From: Psychrobacter aquaticus CMS 56
GTDB taxonomy: Bacteria > Pseudomonadota > Gammaproteobacteria > Pseudomonadales > Moraxellaceae
NCBI RefSeq assembly: GCF_000471625.1
Contig: NZ_AUSW01000035.1
Location: 310,001-374,000, forward strand
Length of the DNA: 64,000 nucleotides
Direction of reading: 5' to 3'
The position numbers were made by a program, and so were the translations under genes. A model generated the notes under the pieces. The model made no database searches. It was not told the origin of the DNA and saw nothing but the letters and a program-made list of their open reading frames with translations. The stretch's first letter is position 1; each line of letters begins with the position of its first letter. Below, one piece after another: positions 56,125 through 64,000 of this stretch.

Positions 56125-56346
56125 CTATCCAAATTCGAAAGGCTCAACCATACCAGCATCGACTTCTGCTTTGGCAATTAATAGCTGGCGCACAAATTCA
56201 TAGGATAGGTCAGGATTATCTTCCATAATTTGACCGATAGTCGCCCAATGTTCAATTTGCTTTGGTGGTGTACGATGTTGAGCTTTTGCAATTGCATGCG
56301 CTTTGTCGACTAACGATCGATCAAGTCGGATACTGGCTGTTGCCAT
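56125..56346 (-). CDS. ParD-like antitoxin
   Basis: 73 aa. N-terminal ribbon-helix-helix style start (MATASIRLDRSLVDKAHAIA) and ParD-like body (IEHWATIGQIMEDNPDLSYEFVRQLL). Strong GGAG before the ATG. Forms a toxin-antitoxin operon with the next gene and probably represses its own promoter. Inserted between acnD and prpF on the opposite strand. Confidence 0.83.
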   Translation of the reverse strand: MATASIRLDRSLVDKAHAIAKAQHRTPPKQIEHWATIGQIMEDNPDLSYEFVRQLLIAKAEVDAGMVEPFEFG

Positions 56347-56459
56347 GATATTCTCCTAAATAAGTTAAAACTCAGCAAGTTATACTGTTGTAGCATTTTA
56401 CCACAATTATTAGATATTACCGAATCCCATTCTGATAAATTGAAAAAGGACTTTCTATA

Positions 56460-57689
56460 ATGACCGAATCAAATCAACCTTTCGCCCCGCAAATCTCCAT
56501 CCCCGCTACCTATATGCGCGGTGGTACTTCAAAAGGCATGTTCTTTAAATTGTCTGATTTACCAGAACGCTGTCAGCAAGCAGGTAGTGACCGTGACAAT
56601 TTCTTATTGCGAGTCGTCGGTAGCCCAGATCCCTATGGTAAACAAATTGACGGTTTGGGTAATGGTACGTCTAGCACGTCAAAAACGGTTATTTTGTCAC
56701 CAGCGGATAGCGATGACCATGATGTCAACTATCTGTTTGGACAAGTGAATATTGCCAAGCCTATGATTGATTGGGCGGGTAATTGCGGTAACTTGACGGC
56801 AGCGGTTGGCGCTTGTGCCATCAATATGGGGCTGGTGGATACCGCTAAAGTGGCAAAAAGTGCGGAAAGCGGTATTCTCGAAGTACGCATTTGGCAAGAA
56901 AACATCGGCAAAACCATCATCGCCCATGTGCCTGTATATACGGACGCGCAAGGTAAGGTTCACGTCCAAGAAACGGGCGATTTTGAATTAGACGGCGTCA
57001 CTTTCCCCGCCGCTGAAGTCAAAATTGAATTTATTGATCCTGTCGATTCTTCAAGTGATATGTTCCCTACGGACAACCTGGTCGATGACTTTGATGTGTC
57101 TGGCTGTGGCTTAGAGACCGATAGCGTCAAGGCGACCTTTATTAGCGCAGGTATTCCAACCATCTTTATGCGCGCAGAAGATTTAGGGTTTACAGGGACT
57201 GAGCTACAAGGTGATATTAATAGCGACAGCGATTTACTTACCAAACTTGAGACAATCCGTGCCAAAGGCGGTGTCGCTATGGGACTGTTCCAAGACATAA
57301 GTGAGGCTCAAACCAGCCAGCACATTCCTAAGCTTGCTTGGGTAGCCCCTGCCCAAAGCTACAGCGCTTCTAGCGGTAAGGCGGTTGAAGCCAAAGACAT
57401 TGATCTAGTCGTGCGTGCCATGAGTATGGGGCAATTGCATCATGCCATGATGGGCACAGCAGCCGTCGCCATTGCCGCCTCAGCCACCACACAAGGGACA
57501 TTGGTCAACGAAGCCGCTGGTGGTCAGGCGCTGAACGAAGTACGTTTCGGTCATCCATCTGGCACATTATTGGTTGGCGGAAAGACAGAACTGATTGATG
57601 GTCGCTGGCAAGCCAAAAAAGTGTCGATGAGTCGCTCGGCAAGGCGTATCATGGTCGGTGAAGTGTTTGTGCCAGCGGATTCGTTTTAA
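56460..57689 (+). CDS. prpF: 2-methylaconitate cis-trans isomerase
   Basis: Converts the AcnD product to the isomer used in the cycle. 409 aa, diaminopimelate-epimerase fold. Family starts with PATYMRGGTSKGMFF; other marks are GNCGNLTAAVGACAINMGLV with the active Cys, and SGCGLETDSVKATFISAG. AAAAGGA upstream. Because the TA module separates it from acnD, it probably has its own promoter or depends on long read-through. Confidence 0.95.
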   Translation: MTESNQPFAPQISIPATYMRGGTSKGMFFKLSDLPERCQQAGSDRDNFLLRVVGSPDPYGKQIDGLGNGTSSTSKTVILSPADSDDHDVNYLFGQVNIAKPMIDWAGNCGNLTAAVGACAINMGLVDTAKVAKSAESGILEVRIWQENIGKTIIAHVPVYTDAQGKVHVQETGDFELDGVTFPAAEVKIEFIDPVDSSSDMFPTDNLVDDFDVSGCGLETDSVKATFISAGIPTIFMRAEDLGFTGTELQGDINSDSDLLTKLETIRAKGGVAMGLFQDISEAQTSQHIPKLAWVAPAQSYSASSGKAVEAKDIDLVVRAMSMGQLHHAMMGTAAVAIAASATTQGTLVNEAAGGQALNEVRFGHPSGTLLVGGKTELIDGRWQAKKVSMSRSARRIMVGEVFVPADSF

Positions 57690-57707
57690 TAATTTGGAAA
57701 TTTTAAT

Positions 57708-58067
57708 ATGATTGAAGATACATATTTGAAGGAACAACTCAAAGAGTCATTCCTTATTATTGATTCTTGTTTAAAGTCCTATTATGCAAACGAACCATAT
57801 ATGTATAAGCCTCTTGCAGGTCAATTACGGATTCTATTTTGTGATTCAAATAGAAAAAAGGATAACTCTTTGCTTCCAAGGGTTTTCCCAGATATAAAAC
57901 TAAACGCCTTAGAAGATATAAACTGGGATGAGAATGAGAGTTCTTCTGTACAGATAATTCAGAATTCTAGCAATACTAGCAGAATTGCAACGATGCCTTT
58001 CGAGTTGATGCAATATACTAATGGATTAGTAATTCCAAATTTTATATTCGCTAATCAAAAAAAATGA
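57708..58067 (+). CDS. Small protein of unknown function, AT-rich gene 1
   Basis: 119 aa, no signal peptide or membrane span. The coding is distinctly AT-rich (many AAT, ATA, TTA codons) compared with prpF and the ABC gene around it. Its stop overlaps the start of the next gene by four bases (ATGA), a sign of a true translated pair. No family recognised. Confidence 0.65.
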   Translation: MIEDTYLKEQLKESFLIIDSCLKSYYANEPYMYKPLAGQLRILFCDSNRKKDNSLLPRVFPDIKLNALEDINWDENESSSVQIIQNSSNTSRIATMPFELMQYTNGLVIPNFIFANQKK

Positions 58068-58417
58068 TAGATATACCAACATGGGTTGAACAGTATTTAA
58101 CTCACCATCCTACAACTTTACAAGTTAGAGATGTTATCAGAGATATAGCAGATAAAGGTGGTGGTGCTCATGTAGACTCTAATCCTTCAGCCAAGCAACG
58201 ATACATGAATAAGATGACACCTTTTGGCCGTCAATACGGAGAAATGTTTATTATAGCCATGGCTAGACTAGCACAACGAATGGGAGAAGATATTTTTGAC
58301 TATAAAGGCTTTAGACCTTCTGCTGAGTTGAATTTTGAAGCTTATATGTCATATAAATCAGTAATAATGGCTCATAGTGACTACTCTAATGCGATTACAA
58401 ATAACTTAAAGAAATAG
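58064..58417 (+). CDS. Small protein of unknown function, AT-rich gene 2
   Basis: 117 aa, mostly helical in appearance. A conspicuous segment IRDIADKGGGAHVDSNPS near residue 25 may be a conserved site (Gly-rich turn plus His-Val-Asp). Overlaps the previous gene by four bases, so the two act together. Same AT-rich coding; likely recently acquired. Function unknown; a small defence or toxin module is only a guess. Confidence 0.65.
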   Translation: MIDIPTWVEQYLTHHPTTLQVRDVIRDIADKGGGAHVDSNPSAKQRYMNKMTPFGRQYGEMFIIAMARLAQRMGEDIFDYKGFRPSAELNFEAYMSYKSVIMAHSDYSNAITNNLKK

Positions 58418-58482
58418 ATAAAAAACTATAGTTTTAGTAGAAATTAATTTTTTTATCTAATGTAATAATACGTAAACTAATT

Positions 58483-60336
58483 ATGCCAACACCTTCCCAG
58501 ACACGCCGCGCACCCTTAGACAAAAAACCGCCGCTCAAAAAAACGGAGCGGCGGGCTTTGCTATGGGATATCCTCAAAAAACTTGCCGTCTTTGCTGCAC
58601 CTTACAAGACGTTGATTATCGCTACTCTCATTTTGACAGTGCTTGGCTCATTTACCGCGCAGGTCAATGCCTTTGTGCTGCGATATGCTGTCGATACCTT
58701 AACCAAAATCGCCACCTTGTCCGATCCTTGGGCGGCTGGTGTACGCATGTTAACGATCATCAGCGCGGTGTTATTAACCAAGGAGATACTGTCGATATTT
58801 ATCTCATTTGGCCAACGATTTTTTGGTGAAAAAATCCGTATCAATCTGTCTCGGGATTTATCACAAAAAATCATCGAGCGTATTTTGACGTATCGCATGG
58901 CATTTTATACCAGTAGCGAGAATGACAGTGGTAAACTGCAAACCCGTATCGACTTGGGCGTGAGCAGCCTGACGACCTTAGTCCAAAACTTCTTTATCGA
59001 CATGCTACCGTTGTTTGCCAGTGCGATTGTCTCGCTCGTTATTATGTTTTCGACCAATTTTTGGATTGGTCTGGTCGGTCTTATCATCATTCCGATTTAC
59101 TTTTTTATCAGTCAAAAACAAGCGAGACGTTTGCAAGGGTTTCGTCGGCAGATGCGAGGGTTTCGAGAAGCCAAAAGCGGTTTGGTGATTTCGATCATTA
59201 ACTCTATTAGTGTGGTCAAATCCTTTGTTCGTGAGCCTATAGAGGCCGAAAAACACCTCGCCATTCAAAAAGACATGACTGACAATCAGCTGCGTATTCG
59301 TAGCATTGGTTTTATTTATGATGCAATAAAGACCTTTATTGAACAAATTGGTGTGGTTGTGATTATTTTGCTCACCTCTTATTTTGTGTTAAAAGGCGAG
59401 ATGACCATCGGCATGATTTTATTTCATGTCATGCTGTTTCAGAACGTCGCTGCCCCTATCCGGCAGCTGCACCGTATCTATGATCAAATCAATAATGCGC
59501 TGACTTATGCTGAAGGGTTTTTTGATATTTTAGAAGATGACGAGCAAGTTGAAAATATCAATGGCATAAAAAACCCCGATCTTAAAGGTCATATCGAGCT
59601 TAAAAATGTCGATTTTACCTATCCCAATGGCACACAGGCGCTAAAAGACGTCAGCTTTACCATCAAGCCCAATCGCATTACTGCGCTAGTCGGTTTGAGC
59701 GGCGCTGGCAAGAGTACTATTATTAGCCTATTGGTAAAATTCTATGAGCCAGATGCGGGCAAGATTTTGTTAGATGGGCGTGACCTAGCCGACTGTGACA
59801 CCCATGAGTTACGCCAGCGTATCGGTTTGGTGCTACAAAGCAATCATATTTTCTCAGGGACAATCAGTGAAAATATTCGCTATGGTAATATTGAGGCAAG
59901 TGACGAAGATATCATTGTCGCTGCCAAAAAAGCCTCCATTCATGACCAAGTCATCAAACTGGCGAATGGTTATGAGAGTACGGCAAAATCCCTGTCTGGT
60001 GGTCAGCAGCAGCGTATTGCGCTGGCAAGGATGTTCCTAAAAGATCCGCCCATTGTGTTTTTGGATGAGCCGACCGCCAGTCTCGATGCCATCGCCAGTC
60101 AACAGGTCAAAAAAAGCCTAGATTTGATCAAAAAAGACCGCACAGTGATTATGGTTTCGCATAACATCGCCCAAATCATTGACGCTGATGACTTAGTGGT
60201 GATCGAAAACGGTCAAGTGGTCGAGAATGGCACGCATGAGGAGCTGTATGAAAAAGGTGGGAAGTACTTTGAGATATTTAGTGCCATGTCTGATAGTTTG
60301 AACTTGGACAAGATCAGTCAAACTATCAATGGTTGA
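58483..60336 (+). CDS. ABC exporter, fused permease-ATPase
   Basis: 617 aa type IV ABC half-exporter: basic N-terminus, six membrane spans to about residue 330, then an ATPase with Walker A GLSGAGKST (about 405), signature LSGGQQQR and Walker B IVFLDEPTASLD, His switch VMVSH-like. Forms homodimers that export lipids, peptides or drugs. Monocistronic. Substrate not predictable from sequence. Confidence 0.9.
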   Translation: MPTPSQTRRAPLDKKPPLKKTERRALLWDILKKLAVFAAPYKTLIIATLILTVLGSFTAQVNAFVLRYAVDTLTKIATLSDPWAAGVRMLTIISAVLLTKEILSIFISFGQRFFGEKIRINLSRDLSQKIIERILTYRMAFYTSSENDSGKLQTRIDLGVSSLTTLVQNFFIDMLPLFASAIVSLVIMFSTNFWIGLVGLIIIPIYFFISQKQARRLQGFRRQMRGFREAKSGLVISIINSISVVKSFVREPIEAEKHLAIQKDMTDNQLRIRSIGFIYDAIKTFIEQIGVVVIILLTSYFVLKGEMTIGMILFHVMLFQNVAAPIRQLHRIYDQINNALTYAEGFFDILEDDEQVENINGIKNPDLKGHIELKNVDFTYPNGTQALKDVSFTIKPNRITALVGLSGAGKSTIISLLVKFYEPDAGKILLDGRDLADCDTHELRQRIGLVLQSNHIFSGTISENIRYGNIEASDEDIIVAAKKASIHDQVIKLANGYESTAKSLSGGQQQRIALARMFLKDPPIVFLDEPTASLDAIASQQVKKSLDLIKKDRTVIMVSHNIAQIIDADDLVVIENGQVVENGTHEELYEKGGKYFEIFSAMSDSLNLDKISQTING

Positions 60337-60441
60337 TAGACGTTTATATCGTTATAATGCCATTCATTTGCAACACCTCAATGTTTCATCTCTATCAATT
60401 AATGAATCATCAATAATCGATTTGCCAAAAGCTGCTGAATT

Positions 60442-61068
60442 ATGACCTGTGAATTTTCTATCAAAACGTTTGATGAGCTGACCTCAGTTGATCTTTACCA
60501 TATCTTAAAAGCGCGCTCACAAGTATTTGTGGTCGAACAAAACTGCCCTTATCAAGACATGGATGAAGTGGACTTTGATTGTCTGCACCTTGTCGCTCAT
60601 CAAAATGAGGCTTTGGTGGGTTATTGCCGCATTATTCCGCCTGAATTTAACAAGTTAAAATCCAATTTGTCTGTAGCCGATCCTACTATTAAGGCTAGCA
60701 ATACCGACATGTCTGCCATTGGTCGTGTGCTCGTACTGCCAGAGCACCGAGGTGAGGGTTTATCAAGGCAAATGATGACTCATGCCATCGCGTATTGCCG
60801 TAAGAAATATGGCAAAAAACGCCCTATTATCATCTCTGCACAAGTCTATTTGCTCAGCTTTTACGAGTCTTTGGGCTTTGTGCCGGAAGGCGATCATTAT
60901 CTTGAGGATAATATTGAGCATGTAAAAATGGTTCTGCACGTTGCCAAAAAAACCAAAGTGCGCAAAGAGCAAACAGGTACGGCCACCACCGCGACCAAAG
61001 TCATCAGCTTTTTGCTGTTTATTATGGCCGCGCTGTTTATTTTGGGTCTGCTGTACTTGATGATTTAA
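60442..61068 (+). CDS. GNAT acetyltransferase with C-terminal membrane helix
   Basis: 208 aa. Residues 1-160 resemble ElaA-type GNAT enzymes (LYHILKARSQVFVVEQNCPYQDMDEVD, then AIGRVLVLPEHRGEGLSRQMM as the acetyl-CoA loop, and SFYESLGFVPEGDHYLED). A basic linker leads to a strong terminal transmembrane helix (about 183-208, ISFLLFIMAALFILGLLYLM). ElaA is normally soluble, so this tail anchor is an unusual addition. Confidence 0.85.
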   Translation: MTCEFSIKTFDELTSVDLYHILKARSQVFVVEQNCPYQDMDEVDFDCLHLVAHQNEALVGYCRIIPPEFNKLKSNLSVADPTIKASNTDMSAIGRVLVLPEHRGEGLSRQMMTHAIAYCRKKYGKKRPIIISAQVYLLSFYESLGFVPEGDHYLEDNIEHVKMVLHVAKKTKVRKEQTGTATTATKVISFLLFIMAALFILGLLYLMI

Positions 61069-61143
61069 ACAGTTGATGAATTAGCTGGCTCGAACGTTTT
61101 TTATGTCACGCAGCAAACCGTTACTGTCTACTATTATTGCCCA

Positions 61144-61929
61144 CTACCACGGTATAGACTCACCTGCCCAATCAACGAAGCTACCTGATTGTGCGCCTGT
61201 CATACGGCTTAGCACTTCTAATAAGCATTCGGCACTATAGGCTGGCGAGAATAAGTGTCCGTCAGCCACGTTGCCTTGAAACGGTGCTGACAATTGGGTA
61301 TTTACCGTACCCGGCTGCATGACCACGACGCACACGTCTTTGAGTGATCTGCTCCACTCGATACTCAGATTTTTCATACCCATATTCAACGCCGCTTTAC
61401 TCATCCGATAGCTGTACCAACCGCCCAGCTGATTGTCACTGATACTGCCCACACGTGCCGATATCGTCGCAAAAACGGCTGGATGGTCATTACTACGGCA
61501 AGCGCTCGCCAATAGTGGTTTGATGTGTTTGGCAATGAGCAAGCTTGCCAACGCATTTACTTGCATATTCTGCAAAAAAAACTCAGTCTCAACCTGACGC
61601 AGCGCTTTCTCTGGTTGCTGCGTTGCCGTGTGTAATAGCCCTGCACAATTGATGACCCAGTCAATATGAGTGGCTTTTTGACGAATGACATCAGTCGCTT
61701 GTTTGATGCTCTGTTCATCGCAGATGTCCATGGGTATCCAGTGCAAATTGTCCGCGGCAAAATCAGGCACATTTTTATGATACGTCGCAAAAATTTGGCG
61801 GTTGTCTTTTTCACTAGAGCTTTCGCTAACTGTATCGCCATGATTGGTCGTGCTGTCTACTAACTGCTCCACCATGGCTCTGCCGATGCCACCCGTACCA
61901 CCGATAATTAGACACGTTTTATGATTCAT
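61144..61929 (-). CDS. SDR-family oxidoreductase
   Basis: 261 aa short-chain dehydrogenase. Cofactor motif GGTGGIG near the N-terminus, NCAGLL, catalytic Ser in TISARVGS, and Tyr-Lys in YSYRMSKAALN. A CsgA/YwfD-like NAD(P) enzyme of unknown substrate. AAGGAA ribosome site. Convergent with the GNAT gene, divergent from the DUF2868 gene. Confidence 0.88.
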   Translation of the reverse strand: MNHKTCLIIGGTGGIGRAMVEQLVDSTTNHGDTVSESSSEKDNRQIFATYHKNVPDFAADNLHWIPMDICDEQSIKQATDVIRQKATHIDWVINCAGLLHTATQQPEKALRQVETEFFLQNMQVNALASLLIAKHIKPLLASACRSNDHPAVFATISARVGSISDNQLGGWYSYRMSKAALNMGMKNLSIEWSRSLKDVCVVVMQPGTVNTQLSAPFQGNVADGHLFSPAYSAECLLEVLSRMTGAQSGSFVDWAGESIPW

Positions 61930-62122
61930 AACGATTCCTTTTTTTGATTATTGTTAACGGCGTCTTATGAGATTTGTCATTAATATCGTCCTGTTATGAC
62001 CAATTTTGGCGTATTTTTATCAGATTTACCATGACAAAAAGGTATAAAACCTCAATTATATATACGCTACAATCATTAGAAATGTCTCCAAATAAACGCT
62101 TTTATACGGATGTTATCGCCTT

Positions 62123-63517
62123 ATGCTATCTCCCCAAGATCAATTGACTGAGCTGGTACGCACGCTTGAGACTCAGCATCATGTCTTTGCCACTGACCCG
62201 CTGCTTATCACCGAAAAGCTACAAGGCGAGGATGGCAAACCGATACAAAAGTTGCAGCGCAGGGCATCGCGTATCGACAGTAATGGCGCTATGGCACAAG
62301 TGCTGGGTAAGATTGAGGGTCGTATTAAAGGCATCATGGTTGTTATGAGTGTGGTGTGGTGTCTGTCAGGGTTTTTAGGGTTATTTACGTTATTACAGAC
62401 CAACGTGGTGAATTTCTTTTATGTATTGGTCTGCCTGCTGGGTTTCCATACCATTATGCTGGTAGGCTGGCTGCTACTGACCTTGGTCAATCGCGGCAAA
62501 CCATCTTCGAACTGGTTTGCCAGTTTTGTGAGTCCCAGTTATCTTATCCGTGGTAAAGATGATGTGACGAAGGCGGCAGTCGACTTGTACGAACGTCAAT
62601 TGCAGCACAGTGGTATGCGCTGGTATCTTGGCAAATTCAGTCATCAGTTATGGCTGGCCACGTTAACAGGTATGCTACTGGCGATTATATTTTTATTAGT
62701 CGTACGTCAGTATAGCTTTAGCTGGGAGTCAACCCTACTCTCCGATCAGGCGCTCATTACGTTGACTCAGATACTTGGCTGGTTACCAAGCATGGTGGGA
62801 TTTGATGTACCGGACAATGCCTCCATCGTACAGAGCCGATTGGTGACCGAGGCGATGTCACTCTCTGTGGCACGGCAATGGGCGGGCTTGTTGGTGGGCA
62901 GTTTATTGCTGTACGGTATCGTGCCGCGAGCGATAGCATGGATGTTTTGTGCACTCATGTTTCGCCGTAAAAAAATGCGTTTGGACATCAAACAGCCTTA
63001 TTATCAAAAAATACTAAACTTTTGGCAACGCCATGTCGTGGATGCCGATGATTTTAAGCAAGCACCAGCGCCTATCGCCCCAAAAGCGACGGTCAGCGCT
63101 GGCAAGAAAGTGGTGGCGTTACTAGAATATCCATCAGCGCAAGACAACTGGTGGCAATCTGGTGTGGGTACTGATTTGCATGACAATAATGACGTTGAGA
63201 ACTTCGGTATCATTGATGATCGTGAAGACATGGCACGACTAAAAATTTATTTAGACCATCATCCTGTACAAGTGTTGTTGGGCATTCATAGCAAAGCGCT
63301 GCCTGACCGCGGCACGCTACGCAAACTTGACCAAATCGCCAGTCATGCAAAAGATGGGTTAATTGTACAATTACTTGGTGAAACGGGTTTTAGTGAAGAT
63401 AAATCGGATCAAGAAGGCGCTGGATTGGAATTATCAGATAATAAAAACGTTCGTGACCAACAGTGGCAAACCGCGCTGTCTGCTCGAAAAATAGGTTTGG
63501 TCAATACCGATGCTTAG
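62123..63517 (+). CDS. DUF2868 membrane protein
   Basis: 464 aa with several transmembrane spans (two around residues 72-120, one near 180-200, one near 260-285) and a soluble C-terminal domain. Matches the DUF2868 pattern by membrane layout and by its partner: the next gene is a DUF3482-type GTPase, a pair often found together. The two may form a membrane GTPase complex of unknown role. Confidence 0.78.
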   Translation: MLSPQDQLTELVRTLETQHHVFATDPLLITEKLQGEDGKPIQKLQRRASRIDSNGAMAQVLGKIEGRIKGIMVVMSVVWCLSGFLGLFTLLQTNVVNFFYVLVCLLGFHTIMLVGWLLLTLVNRGKPSSNWFASFVSPSYLIRGKDDVTKAAVDLYERQLQHSGMRWYLGKFSHQLWLATLTGMLLAIIFLLVVRQYSFSWESTLLSDQALITLTQILGWLPSMVGFDVPDNASIVQSRLVTEAMSLSVARQWAGLLVGSLLLYGIVPRAIAWMFCALMFRRKKMRLDIKQPYYQKILNFWQRHVVDADDFKQAPAPIAPKATVSAGKKVVALLEYPSAQDNWWQSGVGTDLHDNNDVENFGIIDDREDMARLKIYLDHHPVQVLLGIHSKALPDRGTLRKLDQIASHAKDGLIVQLLGETGFSEDKSDQEGAGLELSDNKNVRDQQWQTALSARKIGLVNTDA

Positions 63518-63606
63518 TTAGAACGTAGTCGCTTAATCAACGCTTAGCCAGATTTTTACTATAGATGGCTGCTGTTTTTGGTCATCAATCAATATAAGAC
63601 GCTATT

Positions 63607-64000
63607 ATGAATAATGACAATAAAAAAGATAATCACGATCACAATAAGCCTGTTGGTCTCTTTGCAGACAAAGCTTACGAGGCAAACACTGATATCCCTG
63701 AACTGCCTGTGACTCAGTCAATGCCAACTCAGGATAACACGGAGGGTAAGCAGCCGTTATTTGCTGAGACATCAACACCAGATACAATGCCAGATACAGT
63801 GAAAAATATCACAAAAAAAACCATTGCCAGTGGTGAAGCGCTCAAATTGGCCGTTGTGGGTCACACCAATACTGGCAAAACCTCCATACTGCGTACTCTA
63901 TTACGTGATGTCTATTTTGGTGAAGTCAAAAACGAAGCAGCGACCACACGCCACGTCGAGCAAGCACAGCTAACAGACAGTCAAACAGGTGAAGTGTTGG
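63607..64000 (+). CDS. DUF3482-type GTPase, N-terminal part (cut by window end)
   Basis: Open frame from ATG 63607 to the last base. After a polar lead of about 75 residues comes a P-loop GTPase start: KLAVVGHTNTGKTSILRTLL (G1), with switch I Thr in AATTRHVE. The match to YfjP-like DUF3482 GTPases rests on this and on the DUF2868 neighbour. The C-terminal part is outside the window. Confidence 0.75.
   Translation, partial: MNNDNKKDNHDHNKPVGLFADKAYEANTDIPELPVTQSMPTQDNTEGKQPLFAETSTPDTMPDTVKNITKKTIASGEALKLAVVGHTNTGKTSILRTLLRDVYFGEVKNEAATTRHVEQAQLTDSQTGEVL

Overview
The window looks like chromosomal DNA from a Psychrobacter-like member of the Moraxellaceae. This is inferred from the moderate-to-low GC, the AcnD/PrpF-type methylcitrate cluster, the style of the sulfate-uptake and bacterioferritin genes, and the generally moraxellid look of the proteins. 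No rRNA, tRNA, insertion sequence or CRISPR array was seen.

Layout. 1-5.5 kb is a sulfate ABC transporter locus: two tandem sulfate-binding lipoproteins, CysT, CysW and a short CysA. 5.6-7.9 kb holds an ArsR regulator, Bfd with a Fur-box-like palindrome, and two bacterioferritin subunits that have lost complementary active sites. 8-20 kb is mostly housekeeping: an MdtD-like exporter, a YghU-like GST, a DUF1176 protein, a DEAD-box helicase with an RGG tail, a DUF819 membrane protein, an exported acetamidase/formamidase-family protein and a UvrA-like ATPase. 20-24 kb is an Anbu (proteasome-like) operon with transglutaminase-like and ATP-grasp/alpha-E proteins, followed by a GDSL esterase lipoprotein.

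25-41.6 kb is an accessory island and the main discovery. A four-gene minus-strand operon encodes a BRCT-containing helical protein, a giant WD40/HEAT-repeat protein, a winged-helix/SWIM zinc-finger protein and, last, a retron-type reverse transcriptase. A structured RNA with all the hallmarks of a retron msr-msd lies upstream of the first gene, but on the opposite (+) strand. It has an a1/a2 helix, a branch G in TTAGC, two msr stem-loops, a very long msd hairpin, its own sigma70-like promoter and a terminator. The template RNA is therefore divergent from its operon and about 13.6 kb from the RT gene. The giant gene carries an A8/T8 tract at which its reading frame is broken by one base. A RhuM-Fic protein follows the RNA.

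41.6-47.3 kb has MtfA, small exported proteins, a GST/dehydrogenase pair and an unknown single-pass membrane protein. 47.5-57.7 kb is a propionate (2-methylcitrate) cluster: a LysR regulator, an atypical Nramp-fold transporter, PrpB, PrpC, AcnD and PrpF. A ParE/RelE-ParD-like toxin-antitoxin pair and a frameshifted YefM antitoxin relic sit between acnD and prpF. 57.7-64 kb has an AT-rich pair of unknown genes, an ABC exporter, a GNAT with a membrane tail, an SDR, a DUF2868 protein and the start of a DUF3482-type GTPase cut by the window end.
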